Shown one piece after another: positions 34,650 to 42,488 of a DNA stretch of 42,488 nucleotides. The position numbers and the translations under genes are program-made. Numbering within the stretch: position 1 is the first letter of the stretch; every line of letters starts with the position of its first letter. The notes under the pieces were generated by a model. The model worked only from the letters and a program-made list of their open reading frames with translations. It searched no databases and had not been told where the DNA came from. Source of the stretch: Maribacter sp. (lineage in GTDB: Bacteria; Bacteroidota; Bacteroidia; Flavobacteriales; Flavobacteriaceae); the NCBI GenBank assembly GCA_029287355.1, contig JARFRH010000025.1, positions 1-42,488 on the forward strand, in the 5' to 3' direction.

Positions 34650-35228
34650 ATGGAACGAAACAACCTATATCCTATTTTTTTGAAAACTTCCAACCTGCAC
34701 ATTTTAATTGTGGGTGGTGGAAATGTAGCAGAAGAAAAATTGACCTTTTTGACAAAATCGAGTCCCGATGCAAAAGTGACTATGGTTTCCCCGATGTTTC
34801 GTCAAGCCACAAAAGCCTTGGCTGAAAAATATAATGTAACGCTGATTATCGATGCCTACCAAGAGTACTATCTATTAGGAAAACATATGGTTGTAGCGAC
34901 AACCGATAGTCCTGAGGTAAATGTGGCTGTCTACAAAGATTGTAGAAAATTGGATAAATTGGTGAATGTAGCCGATAATCCGCCCTATTGTGATTTCTAT
35001 ATGGGCGGAATCGTGACAAAGGGCAATGTGAAAATTGCCATTTCAACCAATGGAAAATCCCCGACGACTGCAAAACGGTTACGTCAATTTTTTGAAGATA
35101 TCATTCCTGAGGATATTAGTGAAATGGTTCAGAACCTGAACAGATATAGAAAAACGATAAAGGGTGATTTTGAGCAAAAAGTGGATAAAATGAATGAAAT
35201 AACCCAAAAACTAGTGGAAAAAGTGTAA
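34650..35228 (+). CDS. Precorrin-2 dehydrogenase / sirohydrochlorin ferrochelatase (SirC/Met8-like)
   Basis: NAD+-dependent oxidation of precorrin-2 and perhaps iron insertion, the last steps of sirohaem synthesis. The 192-residue protein corresponds to the N-terminal half of CysG: LHILIVGGGNVAEEKLTFL holds the NAD-binding loop, followed by MVVATTDSPEVNVAVYKDC and VADNPPYCDFYMGGIVTKG (the usual VxDxPxxCxFxxPA region). The longer frame starts with a TTG at 34644; the ATG at 34650 (MERNNLYP) is preferred and begins two bases after the cobA stop. It ends the second sulfate unit; a terminator lies about 180 bases downstream. Confidence 0.93.
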   Translation: MERNNLYPIFLKTSNLHILIVGGGNVAEEKLTFLTKSSPDAKVTMVSPMFRQATKALAEKYNVTLIIDAYQEYYLLGKHMVVATTDSPEVNVAVYKDCRKLDKLVNVADNPPYCDFYMGGIVTKGNVKIAISTNGKSPTTAKRLRQFFEDIIPEDISEMVQNLNRYRKTIKGDFEQKVDKMNEITQKLVEKV

Positions 35229-35403
35229 AAAGGAATCGAAAAGGCTAATAAATGGTAATGTTGTGGGCACCTTACTTCTGACTCGTGTCGACACATCGGG
35301 AACTTTGGGCAGCTTGAAGGTTTCGAGGGTGCCAAAAAAGAAGCCAAAAGAGTGGTCGTTCGAATTATCGCCTGATAGTTTCTTATGCTAATAGATTAGC
35401 TAC

Positions 35404-35437
35404 AATCGCTAACTCGTTTTTGAGTTGGCGATTTTTT
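35404..35437 (+). terminator. Factor-independent terminator after the sirohaem genes
   Basis: ATCGCTAACTC (35406-35415 region) pairs with GAGTTGGCGAT over 11 positions (one G-T) around a TTTTT loop and is followed by TTTTTT. It separates the sulfate operon from the methionine operon. The preceding 170 bases (35229-35403) hold no gene. Confidence 0.85.
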
Positions 35438-35469
35438 GATGTTGCACTGTATAAAAACGTGCTGTTTTC

Positions 35470-35500
35470 TTGGATTTCATTCCCCTGTGCCGTTTCTTTG
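35470..35500 (+). promoter_or_regulatory. Putative promoter of the methionine operon
   Basis: TTG (35470-35472), 20 bases, then TTTCTTTG (35493-35500), one mismatch to TAnnTTTG. The start point would fall near 35507, just ahead of the riboswitch. Confidence 0.55.
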
Positions 35501-35525
35501 CCTTCAGTTCATTAATACATTGAAA

Positions 35526-35669
35526 TAGTTATCAAGAAAGGCGGAGGGATTAGACCCTATGAAGCCTTAGCAACCCTTTATCTTTAAAGAAGGTGCTACG
35601 TTCTATCTTAATCCTTAATACATTTCAGGGCCTGTTCAAGAAATCAACAGGGTTTAAGGCAGATAACAA
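35526..35669 (+). ncRNA. SAM-I (S-box) riboswitch upstream of metH
   Basis: The S-box core is readable: GTTATCAAGAAAGGCGGAGG (35528 on), GGATTAGACCCTATGAAGCC and TTAGCAACC, then variable stems, closing with GGCAGATAAC. P1 is formed by GTTATC (35528-35533) and GATAAC (35662-35667). The usual GGCAACC is TAGCAACC here. It lies 78 bases before the chosen metH start. No strong terminator hairpin follows, so control may act on translation or on a less obvious hairpin (GAAAAG...CTTTTC, about 35672-35699). Confidence 0.9.
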
Positions 35670-35746
35670 GAGAAAAGACAGATCGTCTATACTTTTCCTT
35701 TCTTGATAGTTTGCATAACCAATTCATTGTTTTTGGCGATAAATTT

Positions 35747-36751
35747 ATGGTACATATCAAAGACATCTTACAAAAGAGAATACTAGTGCTGGATGGCGCC
35801 ATGGGTACCATGCTGCAGCGTTATAAATTTAAGGAGGAGGACTTTCGAGGGAATCGTTTCAAAGATTGGAAACATCCCTTGCAGGGAAATAACGACTTAT
35901 TGTCATTGACCCAACCAAAAGCCATAGCTGAAGTCCATCGAAAGTATTTTGCTGCCGGGGCAGATATCGTAGAGACCAATACGTTTTCAGGAACTACCAT
36001 AGCCATGGCCGACTATAATATGGAAGATTTGGATTATGAACTGAATTACGAGTCAGCGAGAATAGCCAAAGAGGTGGCGGATCGATTCACCGAAAGCGAA
36101 CCGGATAAACCAAGATTTGTAGCCGGTAGTATCGGACCGACCAATAAAACGGCAAGTATGTCTCCTGATGTAAATGACCCAGGATTTCGAGCCATTTCTT
36201 TTGATGAATTGCGCATCGCTTATAAACAACAAGTGGAGGCATTACTTGATGGTGGGGCAGACATCCTCTTGGTAGAAACGATTTTCGATACATTGAATGC
36301 CAAAGCGGCACTTTTTGCTATTGAGGAGGTAAAAGAAGAACGGAATATCGATGTCCCCATTATGGTCAGCGGTACCATTACGGATGCCTCAGGAAGAACC
36401 CTTTCAGGGCAAACCGCAGAGGCTTTTTTGATTTCGATTTCACACATCCCGGTTTTATCCGTCGGATTTAATTGTGCTTTGGGGGCTAGTCAATTAGTTC
36501 CCCATTTAGAAGTTTTATCAAGCAGAACAGACCATGCTATTTCAGCACATCCCAATGCGGGTTTGCCCAATGCTTTTGGAGAATATGATGAATCCCCTGA
36601 ACAAATGGCAGAACAGATCAAGGAATATGTGGAAAAAAAATTGGTCAATATAGTCGGGGGATGTTGCGGAACTACACCTGAACATATTACTGCAATTGCC
36701 GAGCTTGTGAAGCAATATGACCCTAGAAATTTGATAGTTGAAAAAGTTTAA
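35747..36751 (+). CDS. metH: Homocysteine-binding subunit of split cobalamin-dependent methionine synthase
   Basis: The homocysteine methyltransferase domain of MetH as a separate 334-residue protein. It starts MVHIKDILQKRILVLDGAMG, and zinc ligands are present in GFNCALG and GGCCGTTPEH near the C-terminus. The longer frame from a TTG at 35711 is rejected because the ATG at 35747 gives the conserved beginning. The stop TAA touches the ATG of the second half (zero spacing), so the two chains are made together. Control by the SAM-I riboswitch upstream is expected. A split MetH is common in Flavobacteriia. Confidence 0.93.
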   Translation: MVHIKDILQKRILVLDGAMGTMLQRYKFKEEDFRGNRFKDWKHPLQGNNDLLSLTQPKAIAEVHRKYFAAGADIVETNTFSGTTIAMADYNMEDLDYELNYESARIAKEVADRFTESEPDKPRFVAGSIGPTNKTASMSPDVNDPGFRAISFDELRIAYKQQVEALLDGGADILLVETIFDTLNAKAALFAIEEVKEERNIDVPIMVSGTITDASGRTLSGQTAEAFLISISHIPVLSVGFNCALGASQLVPHLEVLSSRTDHAISAHPNAGLPNAFGEYDESPEQMAEQIKEYVEKKLVNIVGGCCGTTPEHITAIAELVKQYDPRNLIVEKV

Positions 36752-39436
36752 ATGACTGAAACTAAACCAAAATATTTGAAGTTAAGCGGTCTCGAACCAC
36801 TTGTAGTCACCCCTGAAACTAATTTCATAAATGTTGGGGAGCGGACCAATGTGGCCGGTTCAAAGAAGTTTCTTAGGCTTATCAAAGAGGAGAAGTTCGA
36901 GGAGGCTTTAGATATTGCCCGTCACCAGGTCGAGGGTGGTGCCCAAATTATCGATATCAATATGGACGACGGCTTGATCGACGGTAAGGAGGCTATGGTC
37001 AAGTTCTTGAATTTGGTGATTGCCGAGCCTGATATATCACGTGTGCCCATTATGATTGATAGCTCCAAATGGGAAATTATTGAAGCTGGCTTACAAGTTG
37101 TACAAGGAAAGTGCGTCGTAAATTCAATTAGTCTGAAAGAAGGTGAGGAAGAATTTATTCGTCATGCCAAGCTGATAAAAAGATATGGTGCCGCGGTAAT
37201 AGTAATGGCCTTTGATGAGGTGGGTCAGGCAGATAACTATGAAAGACGTATTGAAATCTCGAAACGCTCTTATGATGTTCTGGTAGATAAAGTTGGTTTC
37301 CCTCCAGAGGATATCATATTCGATTTGAATATTTTCCCTGTTGCTACTGGAATGGATGAGCACAAGCTCAATGCGCTCGACTTTATTAATGCTGCCAAAT
37401 GGGTGAAAGAGAATCTTCCCTATTGCAGTGTAAGTGGGGGAGTGAGTAATGTTTCCTTTTCGTTTCGAGGAAATAATCCCGTACGCGAAGCCATGCATTC
37501 TGTATTCTTATATCATGCCATTAAGGCAGGAATGAACATGGGTATCGTCAATCCGACGATGTTGGAAGTATATGATGATATTCCCAAAGATCTGTTAGAG
37601 CGCGTCGAAGATGTCATGCTCAATCGTCGAGATGATGCCACTGAAAGGTTACTTGATTTTGCGGAATCTGTTGTTGGAAAGGCCAAAGAAAGCAAAATCG
37701 ATTTATCATGGCGAGAAGAACCGCTTCAAAACAGAATTACAAGAGCATTGGTCAAAGGAATAGACCAATATATTGTCGAAGATGTAGAGGAGGCAAGGCA
37801 AGCCGCCGATAAACCCATTAAAGTTATCGAAGGGAACCTGATGACAGGAATGAACGTGGTAGGAGACCTCTTCGGAAGTGGAAAAATGTTTCTGCCCCAG
37901 GTAGTGAAGTCTGCCCGAGTGATGAAAAAAGCTGTGGCATATCTTCTTCCTTATATCGAAGAAGAAAAGCTGTTGAATCCGCAGGAGGGAGATAGTGATG
38001 GGAATGGGAAGATTTTGATGGCAACCGTAAAGGGCGATGTGCATGACATCGGAAAAAACATAGTGAGTGTAGTACTTGCCTGTAACAACTACGAAATTGT
38101 TGATTTGGGTGTTATGGTGCCGCCAGAAAAAATCATTGCTTCCGCTATAGAACACAATGTAGATGTGATTGGCTTAAGTGGATTGATTACGCCCTCTTTG
38201 GATGAAATGGTGCATTTGGCCAAGGAAATGGAACGCAGGAACTTTACTGTCCCTTTATTAATAGGTGGTGCAACAACTAGCAAGGCGCATACGGCTGTGA
38301 AAATTGACCCCCAGTATAGCCAATCCGTGGTGCATGTCAATGATGCTTCCCGTGCGGTTACCGTTGTTGGTGATTTATTAAAAAAAGATACCTCCGACGG
38401 CTATAAAAAATCCGTAAAAGAGGATTATGATATGTTCCGGGAGAAATTCTTGAAACGCACAGTTCAGAAGAAATATAAATCCATAGAAAAAGCCAGAGCC
38501 AATAAGTTTCAAATTGACTGGAATACCGCGAAAATCGTCAAGCCTAATGAACTAGGAATCCAAATTATAGAAGATATGGACTTGGAAAAACTAGTTCCTT
38601 TTATTGATTGGACCCCCTTTTTTAGAAGTTGGGAACTCCATGGAAAATATCCTGATATTTTAACGGATAATGTTGTCGGTGAACAGGCTACCGACCTATT
38701 TGATGATGCCCAAAAAATGCTGACCAAAGTTCTTGTCGAAAAGCAATTAACGGCGAAGGCCATTTTTGGTTTGTTTGCTGCTAATGCTGATAATGATGAT
38801 ATAGAAGTTCATGCCGATGAAGAATATGTCTTTAGAACACTCCGGCAACAACTGCAACGAAGAGAGGGCGTACCAGATTATGCATTGGCCGATTTCATCG
38901 CCCCTAAAGAAAGTAGAAAGCAAGATTATATAGGCTGCTTCTGTGTCTCTACCGGATTCGGAACTGCGGAATTAGCCTCACAATATGAGGCGGGTTTAGA
39001 CGATTATAGTTCGATTATGATTAAGGCTTTGGCCGACCGATTGGCAGAAGCTTTCACTGAATATTTGCATAAAGAGGTGAGAACCAGCCATTGGGGGTAT
39101 GCGGCGAACGAAGATTTGAGCCATGAAGATTTAATCAATGAATCTTACAAGGGTATTCGTCCCGCTCCGGGTTATCCTGCTTGTCCAGATCATTTAGAAA
39201 AACTAACGATTTGGAAACTTTTGAAAGTAGAAGAAAATATAGGAGTGAAACTTACAGAAAGTCTGGCGATGTGGCCGGCAGCGTCCGTTTCGGGATATTA
39301 TTTTGGAAGTCCGGAAGCTCGGTACTTCGGACTTGGTAAAATAAAAGAAGATCAGGTCGCAGATTTCGCCAAGAGAAAAGGAATTTCGTTGGAAAAAGCA
39401 ACTAAATGGTTGGCACCTAATATTGCTGAAGATTAA
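36752..39436 (+). CDS. metH: Methyltetrahydrofolate/cobalamin/activation subunit of split methionine synthase
   Basis: The rest of MetH, 894 residues. Residues about 20-280 are the pterin-binding domain ([14 protein letters not shown] at the front). Then come the cap helices and the B12 domain with the lower-ligand motif [10 protein letters not shown] (His about 431) and [13 protein letters not shown]. The last 300 residues are the SAM-dependent reactivation domain, with [12 protein letters not shown]. All modules after the homocysteine domain are present, so with the preceding gene a full enzyme is formed. metF follows after 14 bases, giving a methyl-folate-to-methionine operon. Confidence 0.95.
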   Translation: MTETKPKYLKLSGLEPLVVTPETNFINVGERTNVAGSKKFLRLIKEEKFEEALDIARHQVEGGAQIIDINMDDGLIDGKEAMVKFLNLVIAEPDISRVPIMIDSSKWEIIEAGLQVVQGKCVVNSISLKEGEEEFIRHAKLIKRYGAAVIVMAFDEVGQADNYERRIEISKRSYDVLVDKVGFPPEDIIFDLNIFPVATGMDEHKLNALDFINAAKWVKENLPYCSVSGGVSNVSFSFRGNNPVREAMHSVFLYHAIKAGMNMGIVNPTMLEVYDDIPKDLLERVEDVMLNRRDDATERLLDFAESVVGKAKESKIDLSWREEPLQNRITRALVKGIDQYIVEDVEEARQAADKPIKVIEGNLMTGMNVVGDLFGSGKMFLPQVVKSARVMKKAVAYLLPYIEEEKLLNPQEGDSDGNGKILMATVKGDVHDIGKNIVSVVLACNNYEIVDLGVMVPPEKIIASAIEHNVDVIGLSGLITPSLDEMVHLAKEMERRNFTVPLLIGGATTSKAHTAVKIDPQYSQSVVHVNDASRAVTVVGDLLKKDTSDGYKKSVKEDYDMFREKFLKRTVQKKYKSIEKARANKFQIDWNTAKIVKPNELGIQIIEDMDLEKLVPFIDWTPFFRSWELHGKYPDILTDNVVGEQATDLFDDAQKMLTKVLVEKQLTAKAIFGLFAANADNDDIEVHADEEYVFRTLRQQLQRREGVPDYALADFIAPKESRKQDYIGCFCVSTGFGTAELASQYEAGLDDYSSIMIKALADRLAEAFTEYLHKEVRTSHWGYAANEDLSHEDLINESYKGIRPAPGYPACPDHLEKLTIWKLLKVEENIGVKLTESLAMWPAASVSGYYFGSPEARYFGLGKIKEDQVADFAKRKGISLEKATKWLAPNIAED

Positions 39437-39450
39437 TAGAAAAATCATAG

Positions 39451-40404
39451 ATGAAGGTTACAGACCACATAAAAGAAGCGAAAGGAAAAACGCTGTTTTC
39501 CTTTGAAATCATTCCTCCCGTTAAGGGTAGAAATATAAACGAACTCTATAATAATATTGACCCACTAATGGAGTACAAACCTCCTTTCATTGATGTGACA
39601 ACATCACGCGAGGAGTTTATCTATATCGATCGTGACGGTTTGTTAGACAAGAAATTAACCCGCATGCGACCAGGAACCGTAGGTATTTGTGCTTCTATTA
39701 AACACAAATATGATGTAGATACGGTACCGCACGTCCTCTGTGGCGGTTTTACGAAAGAAGAAACAGAATACCTGCTAGTTGATTGCCACTATTTAGGCAT
39801 TGACAATGTCATGGCGTTACGTGGGGATGCTATGCGGGAAGAAAAATATTTTGAACCGACCAAAGGGGGTCATGATTACGCCATTGGTCTAGTGGACCAG
39901 ATCCAAAATCTGAATTGTGGCAAGTATTTACATCAAGTTGTTGAGACCGATGATTGCGCCGATTTCTGCATAGGTGTGGCAGGATATCCTGAAAAGCATT
40001 TAGAGGCTCCTTCGATGCACACAGATTTGAAACGATTAAAGGAGAAAGTAGATGCGGGTGCGGATTACGTCGTAACTCAGATGTTTTTTGACAATAAAAA
40101 ATATTTTGAATTTGTTAAAGCTGCAAAAGATATGGGAATCGATGTGCCTATTATACCAGGAATAAAGCCCATTGCGATTAAACGCCATTTGAATCTTTTG
40201 CCTCAAGTTTTTAAAATCGATTTGCCGGAAGACTTGGTGGATGCCGTGGAGAAGTCTAAAGATAATAAGGCAGTACGCCAAGTCGGGGTCGAATGGTGTA
40301 TACAACAATCAAAAGAGCTCCTAGCTTCTGGGGTACCTGTGTTACACTATTATTCGATGGGTAAATCGGATAATATAAGAGCGATTGCGAAAGAAGTTTT
40401 CTAG
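39451..40404 (+). CDS. metF: 5,10-methylenetetrahydrofolate reductase
   Basis: Reduces methylene-THF to methyl-THF, the methyl donor of MetH. The 317-residue TIM-barrel protein shows FSFEIIPPVKGRNINELYN (Glu of the active site), ALRGD and VVTQMFFDNKKYFEF, with the late PGIKPI motif. The start MKVTDHIKEAKGKTLFSFEI is usual. It lies 14 bases after metH and shares its riboswitch. No terminator is evident before the next gene 76 bases away. Confidence 0.95.
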   Translation: MKVTDHIKEAKGKTLFSFEIIPPVKGRNINELYNNIDPLMEYKPPFIDVTTSREEFIYIDRDGLLDKKLTRMRPGTVGICASIKHKYDVDTVPHVLCGGFTKEETEYLLVDCHYLGIDNVMALRGDAMREEKYFEPTKGGHDYAIGLVDQIQNLNCGKYLHQVVETDDCADFCIGVAGYPEKHLEAPSMHTDLKRLKEKVDAGADYVVTQMFFDNKKYFEFVKAAKDMGIDVPIIPGIKPIAIKRHLNLLPQVFKIDLPEDLVDAVEKSKDNKAVRQVGVEWCIQQSKELLASGVPVLHYYSMGKSDNIRAIAKEVF

Positions 40405-40480
40405 GATCCAGGTTTCAAGCTCAGAGAAAATCAGCTTTAAACTAGAAGCATGAAATTTTATCTGATTAACTTTGCTCCCC

Positions 40481-41575
40481 ATGAACCCAAAAGTTCTTTT
40501 CTGCTTCCTTTTTATGGTCATGGTTGCTTTCTCCCAAGATAAGGAAGGGGAAAAATATACTTTGGAAGTTAATTCTTTCTACGGTTCTATCATCTTACAT
40601 AATCCTGATATTACGCATTTGATTACGGAGCACCCTTCCGGGGTGATTTTAGGATTTAACCGCAAGACCTTTGGCAAAGAAGAGTGGGAACAAGGGTATA
40701 ATTATCCCGATTTAGGAGCTTCTGTTGTTTATCAAGATATGGTCAACGCTACTTTGGGTAAGAATCTGGGACTATATGCCCATTTCAATTTTTATTTTTT
40801 AGAACGGAATGTTCAACTACGAATCGGACAGGGGGCTGCCTATACCACAAAACCCTACGATAAGAGCACGAATTTTCGAAATAATGCCTATGGTTCGCGC
40901 TTGTTGAGTTCTACCTATTTGATGTTGAATTTTCAAAAAGAGAACATCTTTAAAAATCTAGGTTTTAAAGCTGGTATTTCGATTGTCCACTATTCCAATG
41001 CCAATGTAAAAGCCCCCAATACGTCTACGAATACGCTGGCCCTCAACGCTGGTTTGGTGTACAGCCTTGATGGAAATGAGGAAGTGGAATACCTTCAAAG
41101 AAAAAAAGAAAAAGTAACGGAGTCCATTCGGTATAATGTAGTATTTCGAACTGGAGTGAATGAAAGTGACGTGATTGATTCTGGCCAATTTGGATTTGCT
41201 ATTTTTTCAGGATATGCTGATAAACGTTTGGGGCGAAAGAGTGCGATACAGGTCGGCACCGATTTATTCTTTTCTAACTTCTTAAAGGAGTTAATTCGTT
41301 ATCAGTCCATTTCTTTTCCTGAGAACAACATAGCTGCGGACACCGATTTTAAACGGGTCGGGATTTTCATTGGCCACGAATTATTTATCAACAAATTGAG
41401 CATTACCAGCCAATTGGGATACTACGTGTACTATCCTTTTGATTTTGAAGGTAAGGTCTATAATCGAATGGGATTAAAACGATATTTCGGGGATAAGTGG
41501 TTTGGAGAAATCTCCCTTAAATCGCATGGGGCCGCAGCAGAAGCTGTTGAATTCGGAATAGGAATAAGATTATAA
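40481..41575 (+). CDS. Acyloxyacyl hydrolase / PagL-like lipid A deacylase, outer membrane
   Basis: A 364-residue outer-membrane beta-barrel protein. The ATG at 40481 gives the signal peptide MNPKVLFCFLFMVMVAFSQ; the TTG at 40472 is less likely. The PagL-type active-site motif appears as IVHYSNANVKAPNTSTN (His-Tyr-Ser-Asn), including the His-Ser pair used to cut a 3-O-acyl chain from lipid A. Bacteroidota members are longer than the 150-residue PagL of proteobacteria, with extra barrel strands at the C-terminus (for example FGEISLKSHGAAAEAVEFGI). It follows metF on the same strand but a functional link is not obvious. Confidence 0.85.
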   Translation: MNPKVLFCFLFMVMVAFSQDKEGEKYTLEVNSFYGSIILHNPDITHLITEHPSGVILGFNRKTFGKEEWEQGYNYPDLGASVVYQDMVNATLGKNLGLYAHFNFYFLERNVQLRIGQGAAYTTKPYDKSTNFRNNAYGSRLLSSTYLMLNFQKENIFKNLGFKAGISIVHYSNANVKAPNTSTNTLALNAGLVYSLDGNEEVEYLQRKKEKVTESIRYNVVFRTGVNESDVIDSGQFGFAIFSGYADKRLGRKSAIQVGTDLFFSNFLKELIRYQSISFPENNIAADTDFKRVGIFIGHELFINKLSITSQLGYYVYYPFDFEGKVYNRMGLKRYFGDKWFGEISLKSHGAAAEAVEFGIGIRL

Positions 41576-41687
41576 AGTACGAAATAAAATATACGAGGCA
41601 CGAAATTAGATGCATAAGTTTGAAGATTTATATAAAGTACTCTCCTCTTTGAAGGCGAGGCAGTTAGAGCTGTGGACGAGCAGAAGC

Positions 41688-42464
41688 ATGGTGGGAATGT
41701 TTTCCGTTATTGGAAAATTATTTGCGATAACACTGTTATATTGCATGCTATCATCCTGCAACTCCGAATCTGCCCCCGACTGTTTCCAAAATGCAGGTGA
41801 ACTCGTTCGAGATGAAATAGTAGCTCCAGATTTTACTAAAATCACAGTTTTTGAAAATGTAAGTTTGGTACTCATGGAAGGGGCGGAGCAAAAAGTTGAA
41901 GTCGAAACCGGAGAATTTCTTCGAAATGAAGTGACTGCAGAAGTCGAAGGGGACCGTCTTTTGTTACGCAATACCAACGATTGCAATTACGTTCGCGATT
42001 ATGGTATCACCACAGTTTATGTTACTTCCCCAAATATAACGGAAATAAGAAGTAGTACAGGCTTGTCAATTAGTAGTAACGGTGTACTAAATTATGCGAG
42101 TTTGACACTAATCTCAGAAAGTTTTTTAAACCCGGAAAGTGAAACTACAGATGGGGAATTCGATTTGGAATTGAATTGCCAAAATGTAAATATCGTAGTT
42201 AATGGAATAGCGTATTTCAAGTTACATGGCAACACTGCTAATTTTGATATTCAAATTTCTGCTGGCGATTCAAGAATTGAAGCTGAAAACCTAGTTGCTG
42301 AGGTTGTTACATTAGACCATAGAGGCACCAATGACCTGTTCATTAATCCACAACAATCTTTAATGGGTGTTATCAGAGGTACTGGTGATGTCATCAGTAG
42401 CAGTCGACCGTCGGAAGTTGATGTGCAAGAATTTTTTAATGGAAGGTTGATTTTTATGGACTAA
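41688..42464 (+). CDS. GIN-domain (DUF2807) lipoprotein
   Basis: A putative auto-transporter adhesin head GIN domain protein of about 258 residues. The signal is MFSVIGKLFAITLLYCMLSSC with the lipid Cys inside SSC. The rest follows the GIN pattern: FTKITVFENVSLVLMEGAEQ near the start, repeated beta strands (GITTVYVTSPNITEIRSSTG, INPQQSLMGVIRGTGDVI) and short Ser-Gly turns. The frame also extends upstream to 41610, but the extra 26 residues (MHKFEDLYKV...) do not look like part of this protein; I prefer the ATG at 41688 (41697 is possible). Function unknown; surface exposure likely. Confidence 0.8.
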   Translation: MVGMFSVIGKLFAITLLYCMLSSCNSESAPDCFQNAGELVRDEIVAPDFTKITVFENVSLVLMEGAEQKVEVETGEFLRNEVTAEVEGDRLLLRNTNDCNYVRDYGITTVYVTSPNITEIRSSTGLSISSNGVLNYASLTLISESFLNPESETTDGEFDLELNCQNVNIVVNGIAYFKLHGNTANFDIQISAGDSRIEAENLVAEVVTLDHRGTNDLFINPQQSLMGVIRGTGDVISSSRPSEVDVQEFFNGRLIFMD

Positions 42465-42488
42465 TCTACAAAAACCAAAAACCAAAAA

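Noticed and set aside
35229-35403. Possible small gene or RNA between the sirohaem gene and the terminator
   Set aside because: Only short frames and a six-base GGCACC/GGTGCC pairing are seen; not enough for a call.
1-42488. CRISPR array, tRNA, rRNA, intact insertion sequence or prophage
   Set aside because: Looked for regularly spaced repeats, cloverleaf-like segments and transposase or phage motifs; none recognised.

Overview
The window looks like chromosome from a marine-type member of the Flavobacteriaceae (Bacteroidota). The evidence is the AT-rich composition, TAnnTTTG-type promoters, a TonB-dependent receptor paired with a DUF4249 lipoprotein, a split MetH under a SAM riboswitch, a HEPN-type sulfite reductase and many secreted lipoproteins. 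I cannot name the genus from sequence alone. I see no tRNA, rRNA, CRISPR array, intact insertion sequence or phage gene.

Layout. 1-4.3 kb: a phosphodiester glycosidase open at the window edge, a PPK2 polyphosphate kinase, and a decayed Pit-type phosphate transporter. 4.6-7.6 kb: an AraC-type regulator, then DUF5367, DUF1772 and an NmrA-like NAD(P)-binding protein. 7.7-8.7 kb: a gene graveyard holding a sulfatase fragment. 8.7-11.6 kb (minus strand): two small exported proteins, a patatin-like phospholipase and Hsp20. 11.6-21.4 kb (minus strand): a likely nutrient-acquisition locus with GH3, two DUF1593 (Sde182-type nucleoside-hydrolase-like) proteins, DUF4249 and a TonB-dependent receptor. 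A broken copy of a DUF1593 3' end lies on the far side of the receptor pair. 21.7-27.7 kb: a catabolic module made of a Rieske oxygenase, an exported amidohydrolase, a 2Fe-2S subunit and a Tat-exported molybdenum hydroxylase, with a divergent TetR regulator and a perfect palindromic operator between them. 27.7-35.2 kb: assimilatory sulfate reduction with an Rrf2 regulator, DUF2061, CysH, CysD, CysN, sulfite reductase, CobA and a SirC/Met8-like enzyme. 35.4-40.4 kb: terminator, promoter, SAM-I riboswitch, split MetH (two genes) and MetF. 40.4-42.5 kb: a PagL-like lipid A deacylase and a GIN-domain lipoprotein.

How the genes work together. The 27.7-40.4 kb half is a sulfur-to-methionine block. 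Sulfate is activated (CysDN), reduced (CysH, sulfite reductase with sirohaem made by CobA and SirC), and homocysteine is methylated by MetH using methyl-folate from MetF. Two layers of control can be read from the DNA: a dyad (Y)CTAT-N7-ATAGG in front of both sulfate transcription units, probably bound by the Rrf2 protein, and a SAM riboswitch in front of metH. The best candidates for undescribed biology are the TetR-controlled Rieske/amidohydrolase/Mo-hydroxylase module (substrate unknown) and the GH3-DUF1593-DUF1593 operon beside a DUF4249/TonB receptor pair. Family names rest on motif recognition by eye; no database search was run.
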